64,000 nt of DNA, taken from assembly GCA_965237505.1 (NCBI GenBank), contig CBDEFR010000001.1, positions 62,001 through 126,000 of the forward strand, in the 5' to 3' direction. Position numbers and translations under genes: made by a program. How positions within the stretch are numbered: position 1 is the first letter of the stretch; the number at the start of each line of letters is the position of its first letter. Source of the stretch: NVTR01 sp965237505. GTDB taxonomy: Bacteria > Pseudomonadota > Alphaproteobacteria > Rhodobacterales > Rhodobacteraceae. This document shows, piece by piece, positions 56,121 through 64,000 of the stretch. The notes under the pieces were generated by a model. That model did not search any database and was not told where the DNA came from. It saw only the letters and a list, made by a program, of their open reading frames with translations.

Positions 56121-57628
56121 CCTGATTTTGGAGATCAGCCCTCGGTTGGAAGCCCATTTGCCCAGTTTTTCCGCCATCCATACACACTCCTCCTGTCGTT
56201 TTCACCTCGCCGTCGATGTCCCCGGCCTACGCCGGAGCGGGTCTTGGTCGCAGATCATCGATCAGGCTCAGGATTTTCCGGAACAGTTCCCTCTGCACCG
56301 CCACCTCAGCCAATTGGAACGTGACGTAGCGGCCATGGCTGACCACCTTGGCACCGATCTTCACCAACTTCTCCCGCAGCGTGGTCAGCGACCAGTGCTC
56401 GACCTCCTTTGGCAAAGCCAGCGTCCGCATGAAGTTGGCGAGATTGTAGGCCAGGGCGTGAAGCTGCAGCCGGACGGCGTTGTCGCGGAACTTGCGACAC
56501 GACAGCCTCGTCCATTTGATCGCGTTCTTGCCTTCCTTGATGCATTGCTCCGCTTTGCCCCGCTGATTGTAGAACAATGTCACCCGCTCGGCCGGTCGCG
56601 ACAGGTTGGTGACGATGAACCCGACCCGGGGAAACAGCTCGCTGGGGCGCCACTCCACCTTGGCGACGACGCGGCGGGCCTTATCCCAGCTTTTGGCCCG
56701 ATAGCTGAAGCCGGCGTAATGGCGCCGCACATGGTTCGGCGGACGGCCAACGGGTCGCGTGAGCAGATGGCAGATGCTTTCCAGAAGAACTTGGTTCTTC
56801 GGCAAACGGATCGCGTACAGGAAGCCCTCGTCTTCCAGAAACTTATAGATGTCCGGTGAGGCGAAAGCCGCATCGCCCCGGAAATACCGACGCAAATCCC
56901 TTTCCTTGTAGCGTGCCACTACCGGCTCCAGCACCTTGCGCCAGCCATCGGCGCTGTGAACGTTGCCGGGACGCAGGGCGCACCGTTCCAAATCGCCGAA
57001 CTGGTTGAACAGGAACAGGGGATGATAGCAAGTGCAACCGAAGTGCCCGTTGTAGGTCGAGCCTTCCTGAGCACCGTGGGTTGGGCTGACGCTGCTGTCC
57101 ATGTCGAGAATGATCTTCTTCGGCGGGCAACGGTCATGAACGCGGTCGATCCATCGGCCGGAAAGATCACCAAGCGCGGCGAGGTTTTCCTCGGTGGCCA
57201 GAACCTCCGTCTCGAAGCGCCCCATCTGACTGCTCGAGGCCGCCTGTTTGGTGACGGCATGGCCCCCGACGATCCACCGCATGACCGGGTCGAGGCTGAG
57301 CCGGTCGGCGTCGTTCACGTCGTCGTAGCCGCCAAGGCGTCCGAAAACGGACTGGCGGAACTGCCCGACCATGCCATGCCGCCCGTTCTTGCCGGTACGA
57401 CTGTCGGCAAGAACATCGCCAGCCATCGCAGTAAGTTCAACGGAGGCATCAAGCTCTCGATAGGCGAGCAAACCGGCGTCAGTAGTGACCTTGGACCCGT
57501 GGAACTCCAGCTTCAGACGGCGGTCAAAATCGACCCGAAGGCACCCCTGTTTCGATTCACCCGTCTGGTGTGCCATATCCGCTGATCCATATCTGCTCCA
57601 ACCGCATGATGCTTATAGCAGAATCCGG
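56121..57628 (-). mobile_element. IS1380-family element, boundaries approximate
   Basis: Candidate ends CCTGATTTTGG (56121) and, inverted, CCGGATTCTGC (57628) are imperfect repeats giving about 1.5 kb; no clear 4-bp duplication is seen. It touches the IS21 end, so the left boundary may be altered. Confidence 0.55.
56227..57576 (-). CDS. IS1380-family transposase, 449 aa
   Basis: The family start (CLRVDFDRRLKLEFHGSKVTTDAGLLAYRELDASVELTAMAGDVLADSRTGKNGRHGMVGQFRQSVFGRLGGYDDVNDADRLSLDPVMRWIVGGHAV) is followed by ILDMDSSVSPTHGAQEGSTYNGHFGCTCYHPLFLFNQFGDLERCALRPGNVHSADGWRKVLEPVV, with DDE Asp residues in DMDSS and in RRYFRGDAAFASPDIYKFLE, and by YNQRGKAEQCIKEGKNAIKWTRLSCRKFRDNAVRLQLHALAYNLANFMRT. 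Intact. Confidence 0.92.
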   Translation of the reverse strand: MAHQTGESKQGCLRVDFDRRLKLEFHGSKVTTDAGLLAYRELDASVELTAMAGDVLADSRTGKNGRHGMVGQFRQSVFGRLGGYDDVNDADRLSLDPVMRWIVGGHAVTKQAASSSQMGRFETEVLATEENLAALGDLSGRWIDRVHDRCPPKKIILDMDSSVSPTHGAQEGSTYNGHFGCTCYHPLFLFNQFGDLERCALRPGNVHSADGWRKVLEPVVARYKERDLRRYFRGDAAFASPDIYKFLEDEGFLYAIRLPKNQVLLESICHLLTRPVGRPPNHVRRHYAGFSYRAKSWDKARRVVAKVEWRPSELFPRVGFIVTNLSRPAERVTLFYNQRGKAEQCIKEGKNAIKWTRLSCRKFRDNAVRLQLHALAYNLANFMRTLALPKEVEHWSLTTLREKLVKIGAKVVSHGRYVTFQLAEVAVQRELFRKILSLIDDLRPRPAPA

Positions 57629-57705
57629 GTGTGGTGTCGTCAAATTACATGATCATCTGGGTAATGCGGGCTGAAACCGTTGAGCCGCAACAGAGCAATT
57701 GTCGC

Positions 57706-58299
57706 TTAGAATCTCAGCTGATAGCGAAGAACCATATCGATCCTGTCGGATGGTGGGTCGTTGAACAAATGCTGAAGGGTCTCTGCCGGTGGCAGAGTGG
57801 AGGCCGCCAGACGACAATTTACCGTCTGTACTCCACCAATGGCTCCATAGTCCGCGATACATGTATCTTCGGTAAGAATTCCGGCCAGAACAGTGGTTGT
57901 TGACAAGGATATGGTGCTACTTCGAGAAAGATCCGTTTGCAAAAGAAAGCCAATTTTCACACCGGGTTGAATGCGATATTTTGGCCCGCTTTCGCCGGTG
58001 CTTAGCCCCCAATACACACCGAAATTGCTATTGATTTCTGTCATCCAGGTCAGGTTCAGGTCGGTCCAGTTACTGGTGTACCAGTTGCTGAAGCCGACCG
58101 GCGTTCCGTCTGATAATTCGTAGCCGCGCTAACTTATTTTTCTTACTTTTTCGGTCAGATCACCCCCGGCACGGATATCGATCAAATGGGTATTCTCGGA
58201 GAATGACTGTGCTTGCAGGCTTGAAAGGTTCAGGACTGATGCGGCTAGGCTCCAGATCAGACGTGTAACGTGTTGCCCGGTCGCGCGTAGTGCTGGCAA
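57706..58299 (-). pseudogene. Outer-membrane barrel-like gene with an in-frame TAG
   Basis: One frame reads from about 58299 (TTG, no better start found) through a signal-like LIWSLAASVLNLSSLQAQSFSENTHLIDIRAGGDLTEKVRKIS, then TAG (58129-58131), then RGYELSDGTPVGFSNWYTSNWTDLNLTWMTEINSNFGVYWGLSTGESGPKYRIQPGVKIGFLLQTDLSRSSTISLSTTTVLAGILTEDTC...DRIDMVLRYQLRF. The alternating strands and final Phe suggest a small outer-membrane barrel. The upstream frame is closed by TGA, so the true start may be lost. Confidence 0.6.
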
Positions 58300-58486
58300 A
58301 GACGCTAATCATTTGCGATCAGAGAATTTTTCTATCGTAACTTTTGCGCTCTTCATCAGTTGAAACGTCCAGTCCGTCCTCAGAGTATTTGAGCAATTTG
58401 CGATTTTACCTAATGAAATTTCTGTCGCATCATATTGGCCTGATTATGCGGCCGATATGTGGTTAACATGCGCATGGTTTCGCGTG
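58300..58486. other. Non-coding gap before IS256
   Basis: An AT-richer 187-bp stretch with no recognisable gene or structured RNA; it may hold the promoter of the minus-strand barrel-like pseudogene. Confidence 0.4.
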
Positions 58487-59909
58487 GGTAGTGCCCCCGG
58501 ACGTGGTGTAATTCCGACGTTAGCGCGGGCTGAGTGGAGCCTCGCGCGTAGCTCAGGCGAAGTCCGCGCGGGTTGCTGGGCGGCCATGGACGTTCTCCGG
58601 TAGGGTTTGGGTTGCAACCTGACCTACCGATCGAGGAGATCACCCATGACCAAGGAGACGATATCAGAAACCGCCGCGCTGAAGGCGCTTCTTTCCGAGA
58701 CCGCCGATCATCAGATTTTGGCCGAGATGCTGGGTTTTGTTGCCGACCGGTTGATGGCACTGGATGTGGATCAGCTGTGCGGTGCCGGGGTGCATGAACG
58801 CTCGGCCGGGCGGGTGAACCACCGGAACGGATATCGCCCGCGCCGATGGGAAACCCGCGCCGGAACCGTTGATGTTCAGATCCGAAACTGCGCAAGGGGA
58901 CGTATTTCCCGGAGTTTCCGGAACCACGCCGGGCCTCGGAGAAAGCAATGACCGCGGTGATCCAGGAAGCCTACATTCAGGGCGTCTCAACGCGATCAGT
59001 GGATGATCTGGTCAAGACCATGGGCATGACGGGCGTCTCCAAGAGCCAGGTATCCCGCCTGTGCGTGGAGATCGACGAACGCGTTGACGCCTTCCTTGAC
59101 CGGCCACTGGAGGGCGAATGGCCCTATCTCTGGCTGGACGCCACCTACATCAAGGTGCGGCGTTCGGACGGATCGTCAGCGTGGCAGCCATAGTGGCGGT
59201 TGCGGTCAACACCGACGGGCGGCGCGAGGTTCTGGGCATCGCCATCCAACCCAGCGAAGCCGAGGTGTTCTGGGACGAATTCCTGCGCGCTCTGGCCGAT
59301 CGCGGCCTGCGCGGGGTAAAGCTGATCATCGCTGACGAACATAAAGGCCTGAAGGGGGCCGCCGCCAAAGTGCTGGGTGCTACGATCCAGCGCTGTCGCG
59401 TGCACTTCATGCGCAATGCCCTGGCCTGCGTCGGCAAGAAGGACCGTCCCATCGTCACGGCCGCGCTCAGAACAGCCTTAGATCAGGACACGCTGGCAGA
59501 CTCGAAGGAACACTGGACCAAGCTGATCGAGGCTTTCCAGCCGCGTCATCCCAAGCTCGCCGAGCTGATGCTGCGCGCCGAGGAAGACGTGCTGGCCTAC
59601 AAGACGTTCCCGCAAGCTCACTGGCGGCAAATACACTCCACCAATCCGCTTGAACGCCTCAACAAAGAGATCAAGCGCCGAACAAATGTCGTCGGTATTT
59701 TCCCTAACGAGGCCGCGATCAGACGCCTCGTCGGCGCACTTATGCTGGAGCAGAACGACGAATGGGCAGTCACACGTCGTTACATGACGCTGGAAACCGT
59801 CGCCGCCATCTGCGAGGATACCACCATCGACCCGGCGAAAATCGCCGCCCTGTAAACCGGCTCAACACCCAGCCGGAGAACAATTTACACCACGCCCTGG
59901 GGCACTACC
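58487..59909 (+). mobile_element. IS256-family element, 1423 bp
   Basis: Inverted ends GGTAGTGCCCC with a shared CGTGGTGTAA further in, and an 8-bp duplication TTCGCGTG at 58479-58486 and 59910-59917, as expected for IS256. The transposase is broken. Confidence 0.92.
58646..59855 (+). pseudogene. IS256-family (Mutator-type) transposase with two frameshifts
   Basis: Segment 1: MTKETISETAALKALLSETADHQILAEMLGFVADRLMALDVDQLCGAGVHERSAGRVNHRNGYRPRRWETRAGTVDVQI. After a one-base loss near 58880 the next frame has FPEPRRASEKAMTAVIQEAYIQGVSTRSVDDLVKTMGMTGVSKSQVSRLCVEIDERVDAFLDRPLEGEWPYLWLDATYIKVR, with a catalytic Asp. A second shift near 59170 leads to GRIVSVAAIVAVAVNTDGRREVLGIAIQPSEAEVFWDEFLRALADRGLRGVKLIIADEHKGLKGAAAKVLGATIQRCRVHFMRNAL and the final Glu region TNPLERLNKEIKRRTNVVGIFPNEAAIRRL. 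Non-functional. Confidence 0.9.
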
Positions 59910-60013
59910 TTCGCGTGCCTTTCGTTTGGTCCATTTGCGCGGCATCAGATTGCTTTGCGCATACCCGAAGTAGGCGCCGGAAGGCGTAAACAAAAGGTGA
60001 CCACGGTCGGCGA

Positions 60014-60202
60014 TCACAGGATCGGCAGTGCGCGAAATCTATTTCGCCGCGACGCCACTGCTGCGGGTACGCCGGAATCAACATAGGGTGTCAGCCTGTC
60101 TGGTGATCGGTTCCATACGGTCAGATCAATTCCTGCGCCGTGCATGGCGCGGGCCAGCGCTGATCCCATCATGCCAAGCCCGAGAACTGTTATGTCGCTC
60201 AT
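60014..60202 (-). pseudogene. N-terminal fragment of an NAD(P)-binding beta-hydroxyacid dehydrogenase
   Basis: MSDITVLGLGMMGSALARAMHGAGIDLTVWNRSPDRLTPYVDSGVPAAVASR is the Rossmann start of a 3-hydroxyisobutyrate-dehydrogenase-like (imine reductase-like) protein; after that the frame is unlike the family and stops. GGAGA precedes ATG 60202. Everything beyond about residue 52 is lost, and 59918-60050 contains sequence I cannot assign. Confidence 0.75.
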
Positions 60203-60404
60203 GATCGTCTCCTTTTGGACTTGCTGCGGACCGGTTTGAAATAACCTATCAATTGACCGCCGCGTTGAGGAGTCTTTCGATGGTGCAACGTGAATGAAGT
60301 TCATTTGATTCATAGAAAAATTTCTGGCTCGGTCCGCTTTCGACAGCGTGTAATGCTAGCCCCCTCCGCAACCAGGTTACGGGGTAACGTTTTTTGGTTA
60401 TGGC

Positions 60405-61694
60405 TTAAGTCAAATGACCGTCCGATGTCACAGCGACTTTTCCACGCAGATAGGCGTGCAACGCCTTGGGCAGGGTGACCGAGCCGTCGGCGTGCTGGCC
60501 GTTTTCCAGCACCGCGATCAGGGTGCGGCCGATGGCGAGGCCGGAGCCGTTGAGGGTATGCACGAATTCCGGTTTTCCGCCAGACGCCGGACGGAAGCGG
60601 GCGTTCATGCGGCGGGCCTGAAAATCGCCGCAGGTCGACACCGAGCTGATCTCGCGGAAGGTGTTCTGGCCGGGCAGCCAGACCTCGATATCATAAGTGC
60701 GCCGGGCGCCAAAGCCGATGTCACCGGTGCAAAGGCTGACGGTTCTGTATGGTAATTCAAGGGCTTGCAGCACGTTCTGCGCGCAATCGGTCATGCGGGT
60801 GTGTTCGGCTTCGGACTCGTCGGGATGAGTGATCGAGACCATCTCCACTTTTTCAAACTGGTGTTGGCGCAGCATGCCGGTGGTGTCTTTGCCGGTCGAG
60901 CCGGCTTCGGAGCGGAAACACTGGGTAAGGGCAGTCATGCGGATCGGCAGATCGGCGGCGTCCAGCGTCTGCCCGGCGACGGTGTTAGTCAGCGTGACTT
61001 CGGCGGTCGGGATCAGCCACCAGCCGTTGCTGGTCTGATAGCTGTCGCCGGCAAACTTGGGCAGCTGGCCGGTGCCGACCATCGCCTCATCACGCACCAG
61101 TACCGGGGTGATGATTTCGGTCAATCCGTGCTCGCCGGTTTGCATGTCCAGCATGAACTGGCCGAGCGCGCGGTGCAGGCGGGCCATCGAGCCGCGCAGG
61201 ACCACGAAGCGGGCGCCGGAGAGCCTGGCGGCGGTTTCAAAATCAAGGCCCTGGGCGGCGGGCAGCTGATAATGTTCGCGCGGCGTGAACGAGCAATTGC
61301 GCGAGGTACCAAAGCGATGCACCTCGACGTTGTCAGCTTCGCTGGTTCCGTCCGGCACGTCGTCGTAAACGATATTGGGCAGGCCCATGAGGATGTCGCG
61401 CAGGCGGCTGTCTTCGGCTTTTGCCTGGGCTTCAAGGCGCGCGATTTCGGCTTTCTTTTCAGCGACTAAGGCGCGAAGACGGGTGAACTCTGCGTCGTCG
61501 CCTGCGGCCCTAGCGGCGCCGACATTTTTGGACGCGGCATTGCGTTCGGCGAGTGCAGTTTCGGCGGCGAGAATGCTGGCGCGGCGGGCCTCGTCGATGG
61601 CCAGAATCTGAGCCGACATTGCGTCCAGACCACGGCGCGCCAGGGCGGAGTCAAAGGCGGCGGGGTTGTCGCGGATGGCGCGGATGTCGTGCAT
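60405..61694 (-). CDS. serS: Seryl-tRNA synthetase, 429 aa
   Basis: A class II enzyme with the N-terminal coiled-coil tRNA-binding arm (RRASILAAETALAERNAASKNVGAARAAGDDAEFTRLRALVAEKKAEIARLEAQAKAEDSRLRDILMGLPNI, about 35-110), motif 2 LTQCFRSEAGSTGKDTTGMLRQHQFEKVEMV and motif 3 TLNGSGLAIGRTLIAVLENGQ. It also has EISSVSTCGDFQARRMNARFR, specific to SerRS. MHDIRAIRDNPAAFDSALARRGL is the usual start. Essential and intact. Confidence 0.97.
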   Translation of the reverse strand: MHDIRAIRDNPAAFDSALARRGLDAMSAQILAIDEARRASILAAETALAERNAASKNVGAARAAGDDAEFTRLRALVAEKKAEIARLEAQAKAEDSRLRDILMGLPNIVYDDVPDGTSEADNVEVHRFGTSRNCSFTPREHYQLPAAQGLDFETAARLSGARFVVLRGSMARLHRALGQFMLDMQTGEHGLTEIITPVLVRDEAMVGTGQLPKFAGDSYQTSNGWWLIPTAEVTLTNTVAGQTLDAADLPIRMTALTQCFRSEAGSTGKDTTGMLRQHQFEKVEMVSITHPDESEAEHTRMTDCAQNVLQALELPYRTVSLCTGDIGFGARRTYDIEVWLPGQNTFREISSVSTCGDFQARRMNARFRPASGGKPEFVHTLNGSGLAIGRTLIAVLENGQHADGSVTLPKALHAYLRGKVAVTSDGHLT

Positions 61695-62022
61695 GGCGGC
61701 CTCGGCGTCTGAATCAGATGGGGGGGTTATGGCGCATTTGAAAGGTCGGGGAAACGGGGGAAATGGGCGCGTTCTTTAAAGTCTGTACATACTGCGGAGG
61801 GCCGACTTTAAAGTCTTTAAAGAAATGTTTGTGGTTTGTTCCGCCTGTTATTTAGGCAATTCTGGGCGTGCGGGCGAGTCACGGTTTGTTAATCCAAGCC
61901 GTCGGCCTTTGGCGGTAAAAATATGGCGCGCGGCGCGTGAAAAAATTGGCACAAATTTCATAACTGGATTTTGGCGGGTGACGAGATAGCGCGCGGCATT
62001 ACGACCAGATGGGGTTGTGAAA
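61695..62022. other. Non-coding region between serS and the pentapeptide gene, with short repeats
   Basis: 328 bp without a convincing gene. CTTTAAAGTCT occurs at 61774-61784 and again at 61806-61816, where it runs directly into CTTTAAAG (61815-61822). These TTTAAA-centred palindromes lie 80-130 nt upstream of serS and could be operator sites. Confidence 0.45.
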
Positions 62023-62512
62023 TTATTCGGGGTCGTAGTTGATGGATTTTTGGAAGGCCTGCCATTGGCGGTTAAATTCCCGGGCATTCAATATCTCTGG
62101 CGACCAGTGATTCAGATCACCCTGACCAGCCGCCATTCCATCCGGCAGGGTGACGGACGCATCGCCAAAAGCCTCTGCCAAAAGTTCTGGATTTATGATA
62201 TTGGTAAAATATACCTCTCTTAACCCGGCATCTCGGAGAGTAGCCGGGTTAAGAGAGGTATCATCGTCAATTTTCGCGTCCCAAAGGTCTGCCCCCTGCA
62301 ACTGCGCGCCCCTGAGATCTGCCCTCTGCAACCGCGCGCCGACCAGAATTGCATTGCGCAGATCATTGCGGATGAATTTGAAATCTGGAAGCGCGGCGAT
62401 TTCTGCTATTCTGGCGGCGGACCAATCAGCGTCAAATTGTTTATCAAACAAGACGAACTGGTCATCGCAGGTGGTCTGCAGGTCGTCGGTTGCGTTCGGG
62501 AATTTAATCTTA
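62023..62512 (-). pseudogene. C-terminal half of a membrane-pentapeptide-repeat protein, split by IS5
   Basis: From the IS boundary: KFPNATDDLQTTCDDQFVLFDKQFDADWSAARIAEIAALPDFKFIRNDLRNAILVGARLQRADLRGAQLQGADLWDAKIDDDTSLNPATLRDAGLREVYFTNIINPELLAEAFGDASVTLPDGMAAGQGDLNHWSPEILNAREFNRQWQAFQKSINYDPE. The A(D/N)LxG repeats (LRNAILVGARLQRADLRGAQLQGADLW) form a short quadrilateral beta helix. Removing IS5 and one TTA joins it in frame to the membrane half at 63448-63998. Confidence 0.85.
62211..62261. repeat. Perfect 19-bp inverted repeat within the pentapeptide coding region
   Basis: Arms 62211-62229 (ATACCTCTCTTAACCCGGC) and 62243-62261 are exact complements around a 13-nt loop. They lie in the codons for TSLNPATLRDAGLREVYF, just after the pentapeptide repeats. 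Confidence 0.9.
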
Positions 62513-63444
62513 GTGTCTGATCCAAAACTAATTGAGTGATTTCAGCGAGTTGTGATTCAATCGGATTGATAAGATTCGAGGTAGATCACAATGGCCTGGA
62601 CGGAAACCACTCGCGCCCGATATGAACGGCATTCGGGACGCTATGCAAGCGATTTAACTGATCAGGAATGGGGTTTGATCGCGCCATTCCTGCCGCCGCC
62701 TAAAACAACTGGTCGTCCGCGCAGCACGGCGATGCGCGATGTTCTGGATGCCATTTTGTACATCGCCAGCGCCGGGTGTGCGTGGCGTATGCTGCCCAAT
62801 GATTTCCCGCCAGTGTCCACCGTGCGCTACTATTTCTATGGCTGGCGCAACGATGGCATCTTTGAAGTGATCAGCCATTTTCTGGTGGCGACGGCGCGCG
62901 AGTTTCATGGCAAGAAGCCCGGCCCCACCGCTGGTGTCATTGATAGCCAGACCATAAAAACAACGGAAAGCGGTGGCATTTCGGGCTATGACGCGGGCAA
63001 GAAAACCAAGGGCCGCAAGCGCCACATTGTCACCGACACGCTCGGGTTTATGGTTGGGTTGGTCGTGCATAGCGCCGGTATTCAAGACCGTGATGGCGCA
63101 CCGGAAGTGTTGAAATCCATCCGGTATTCCCATCCAAACTTGCGCCATATCTTTGCGGATGGCGGTTATGCCGGACCAAAGCTGCGCGACGCTCTTGAAG
63201 GCATCGGTGACTGGACAATCCAGATCGTCAAGCGCTTCGACACTGCGGAAGGCTTCGAAGTCATTCCCAGAAGATGGGTCGTCGAGCGCACCTTCGCATG
63301 GCTCAACCGCTGCCGGCGATTGGCCAAAGATTGGGAAAAATCCATCGCAAGTTCACAGGCATGGATACTCGTTGCACATATCAAAACTCTCACGCGTAAA
63401 ATTGCAAGGCATTGTAATCATGCGTAGAGTTTTGAATCAGACAC
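62513..63444 (+). mobile_element. IS5-family (IS427-type) element type d, copy 2, 932 bp
   Basis: Inverted ends GTGTCTGATCC/GTGTCTGATTC with a TTA duplication at 62510-62512 and 63445-63447. Uninterrupted. It differs from copy 1 by only a few bases (for example T for G in the ribosome-binding region, and a changed last codon). Confidence 0.95.
62591..63427 (+). CDS. IS5-family transposase (type d), 278 aa
   Basis: MAWTETTRARYERHSGRYASDLTDQEWGLIAPFLPPPKTTGRPRSTAMRDVLDAILYIASAGCAWRMLPNDFPPVSTVRYYFYGWRNDG (DUF4096-type N-terminus), then DDE residues in AGVIDSQTIKTTESGG, HIFADGGYAGPKL and PRRWVVERTFAWLNRCRRLAKDWEK. Intact, single frame. Confidence 0.94.
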   Translation: MAWTETTRARYERHSGRYASDLTDQEWGLIAPFLPPPKTTGRPRSTAMRDVLDAILYIASAGCAWRMLPNDFPPVSTVRYYFYGWRNDGIFEVISHFLVATAREFHGKKPGPTAGVIDSQTIKTTESGGISGYDAGKKTKGRKRHIVTDTLGFMVGLVVHSAGIQDRDGAPEVLKSIRYSHPNLRHIFADGGYAGPKLRDALEGIGDWTIQIVKRFDTAEGFEVIPRRWVVERTFAWLNRCRRLAKDWEKSIASSQAWILVAHIKTLTRKIARHCNHA

Positions 63445-63447
63445 TTA

Positions 63448-63998
63448 CACCGTAGCAGCCGTTGATCTGCCTGAAATAATGGTGGCGAATCGGATTCCTT
63501 CGGGACCGGGCCGCAGATATGCGGATCAAGCCCATTTTCTTTGCACCACAGCACGCGGAATGCCTTTCGGCTTTGGTCGCGGTTTTTCCAATCAGGGGGA
63601 TTGGGGACGAATTCCACAAATCTGAGATCTGCGACCGAGGGTTCAAACCACCACGCGGCCGCGATTAATTCATCTGACATATCAAACCATGTTCGGGCAA
63701 AGTGGTCGAACGTGCCTTCGGTCTTGAACCAGCCAAAAACGCTGGCGACGGCTAGTGACAAAGTCAGCACAATACCCGACCACGGCATTCGGAATCTCCG
63801 GATGTCACCGATGCCGGTCGTCAGACTTAACATCCGACCCCAGCTTTTCGCGCCTACATAGATCGAAAGCGCGAGCGGGACACCGCAGGCGAAGACAGTC
63901 AGACCTTCGGCATGGGCGGGCATCGAACGCCACCAGAACCATGCCAGAATGCCAGGTCCGGAGAGGAAAACGAGAACGAGAATGGCAAGGTCAGCCAA
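63448..63998 (-). pseudogene. N-terminal membrane half of the pentapeptide-repeat protein, split by IS5
   Basis: Starts MADLAILVLVFLSGPGILAWFWWRSMPAHAEGLTVFACGVPLALSIYVGAKSWGRMLSLTTGIGDIRRFRMPWSGIVLTLSLAVASVFGWFKTEGTFDHFARTWFD, with about three membrane segments, followed by a soluble linker CKENGLDPHICGPVPKESDSPPLFQADQRLLRCK. The frame then enters IS5. Without the IS it continues IKFPNATDDLQ.. into the pentapeptide half. The start at 63998 is only 2 bp from the window edge and could be further upstream. Confidence 0.82.
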
Positions 63999-64000
63999 CA

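Noticed and set aside
51252..63444. A composite transposon bounded by the two direct IS5 type-d copies
   Set aside because: Copy 2 has its own perfect TTA duplication and copy 1 has TTA/TTT. No duplication is shared between the outer ends, and the interior is mostly other IS elements plus serS.

Overview
The window looks like a chromosomal segment of an IS-laden alphaproteobacterium of the Rhodobacteraceae (roseobacter group). Support comes from roseobacter-type gene content and order: petP-petR followed by a histone-deacetylase-like gene, xseB, ispA and dxs; fbcFBC-type petABC; a gene-transfer-agent spike base gene; and alphaproteobacterial rpoB and rpoC of 1378 and 1414 residues. An IS-rich polar genus such as Octadecabacter would fit, but I cannot confirm the species.

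Layout. 1-15.5 kb is mostly ordinary core genome: the end of queG, an oxidoreductase, ilvE, petPR, HDAC-xseB-ispA-dxs, a Rossmann-fold gene, an arsR/SRPBCC/YCII stress-type operon split by a 272-bp MITE, a sterol-desaturase pseudogene, adenine deaminase with AMP nucleosidase, and an HU/IHF-like gene. 15.5-29 kb continues with an IS481, a ccdA-thioredoxin pair, aroC, a TPP riboswitch with thiBPQ, petABC, an outer-membrane protein, an orphan GTA spike base gene and a tyrosine-kinase remnant cut by a GC-rich ISNCY element. 29-39 kb holds the rplJ-rplL-rpoB-rpoC operon. 39-60 kb is a mobile-element graveyard: ISAs1 (2 copies), IS21 (2 plus a remnant), IS630 (3), three IS5 elements of two types (the third lies at 62.5 kb), IS1380, IS256 and an IS4-like remnant, many nested. 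Host genes survive there only as islands or fragments (an AAA ATPase, a second arsR/SRPBCC/YCII/VOC operon, an outer-membrane pseudogene, a dehydrogenase fragment). 60-64 kb has serS and a membrane-pentapeptide-repeat gene split by an IS5 copy.

Functional links. petA, petB and petC encode the three cytochrome bc1 subunits, and petPR are the regulators known to be needed for bc1 synthesis in Rhodobacter, here about 18 kb away. ispA and dxs feed isoprenoid synthesis, and Dxs needs thiamine diphosphate, whose uptake genes thiBPQ sit under a TPP riboswitch. Amn and Ade act in sequence (AMP to adenine to hypoxanthine).

The most notable observations are: the identical MITE pair (32-bp perfect inverted repeats, 8-bp target duplications, no transposase); two paralogous arsR-SRPBCC-YCII operons both broken at the same junction by unrelated elements; a five-element stack at one AT-rich site; a motif found six times downstream of stop codons; an IS5-split membrane-pentapeptide protein with a perfect 19-bp inverted repeat in its coding sequence; and several genes killed by single TAA/TAG codons.
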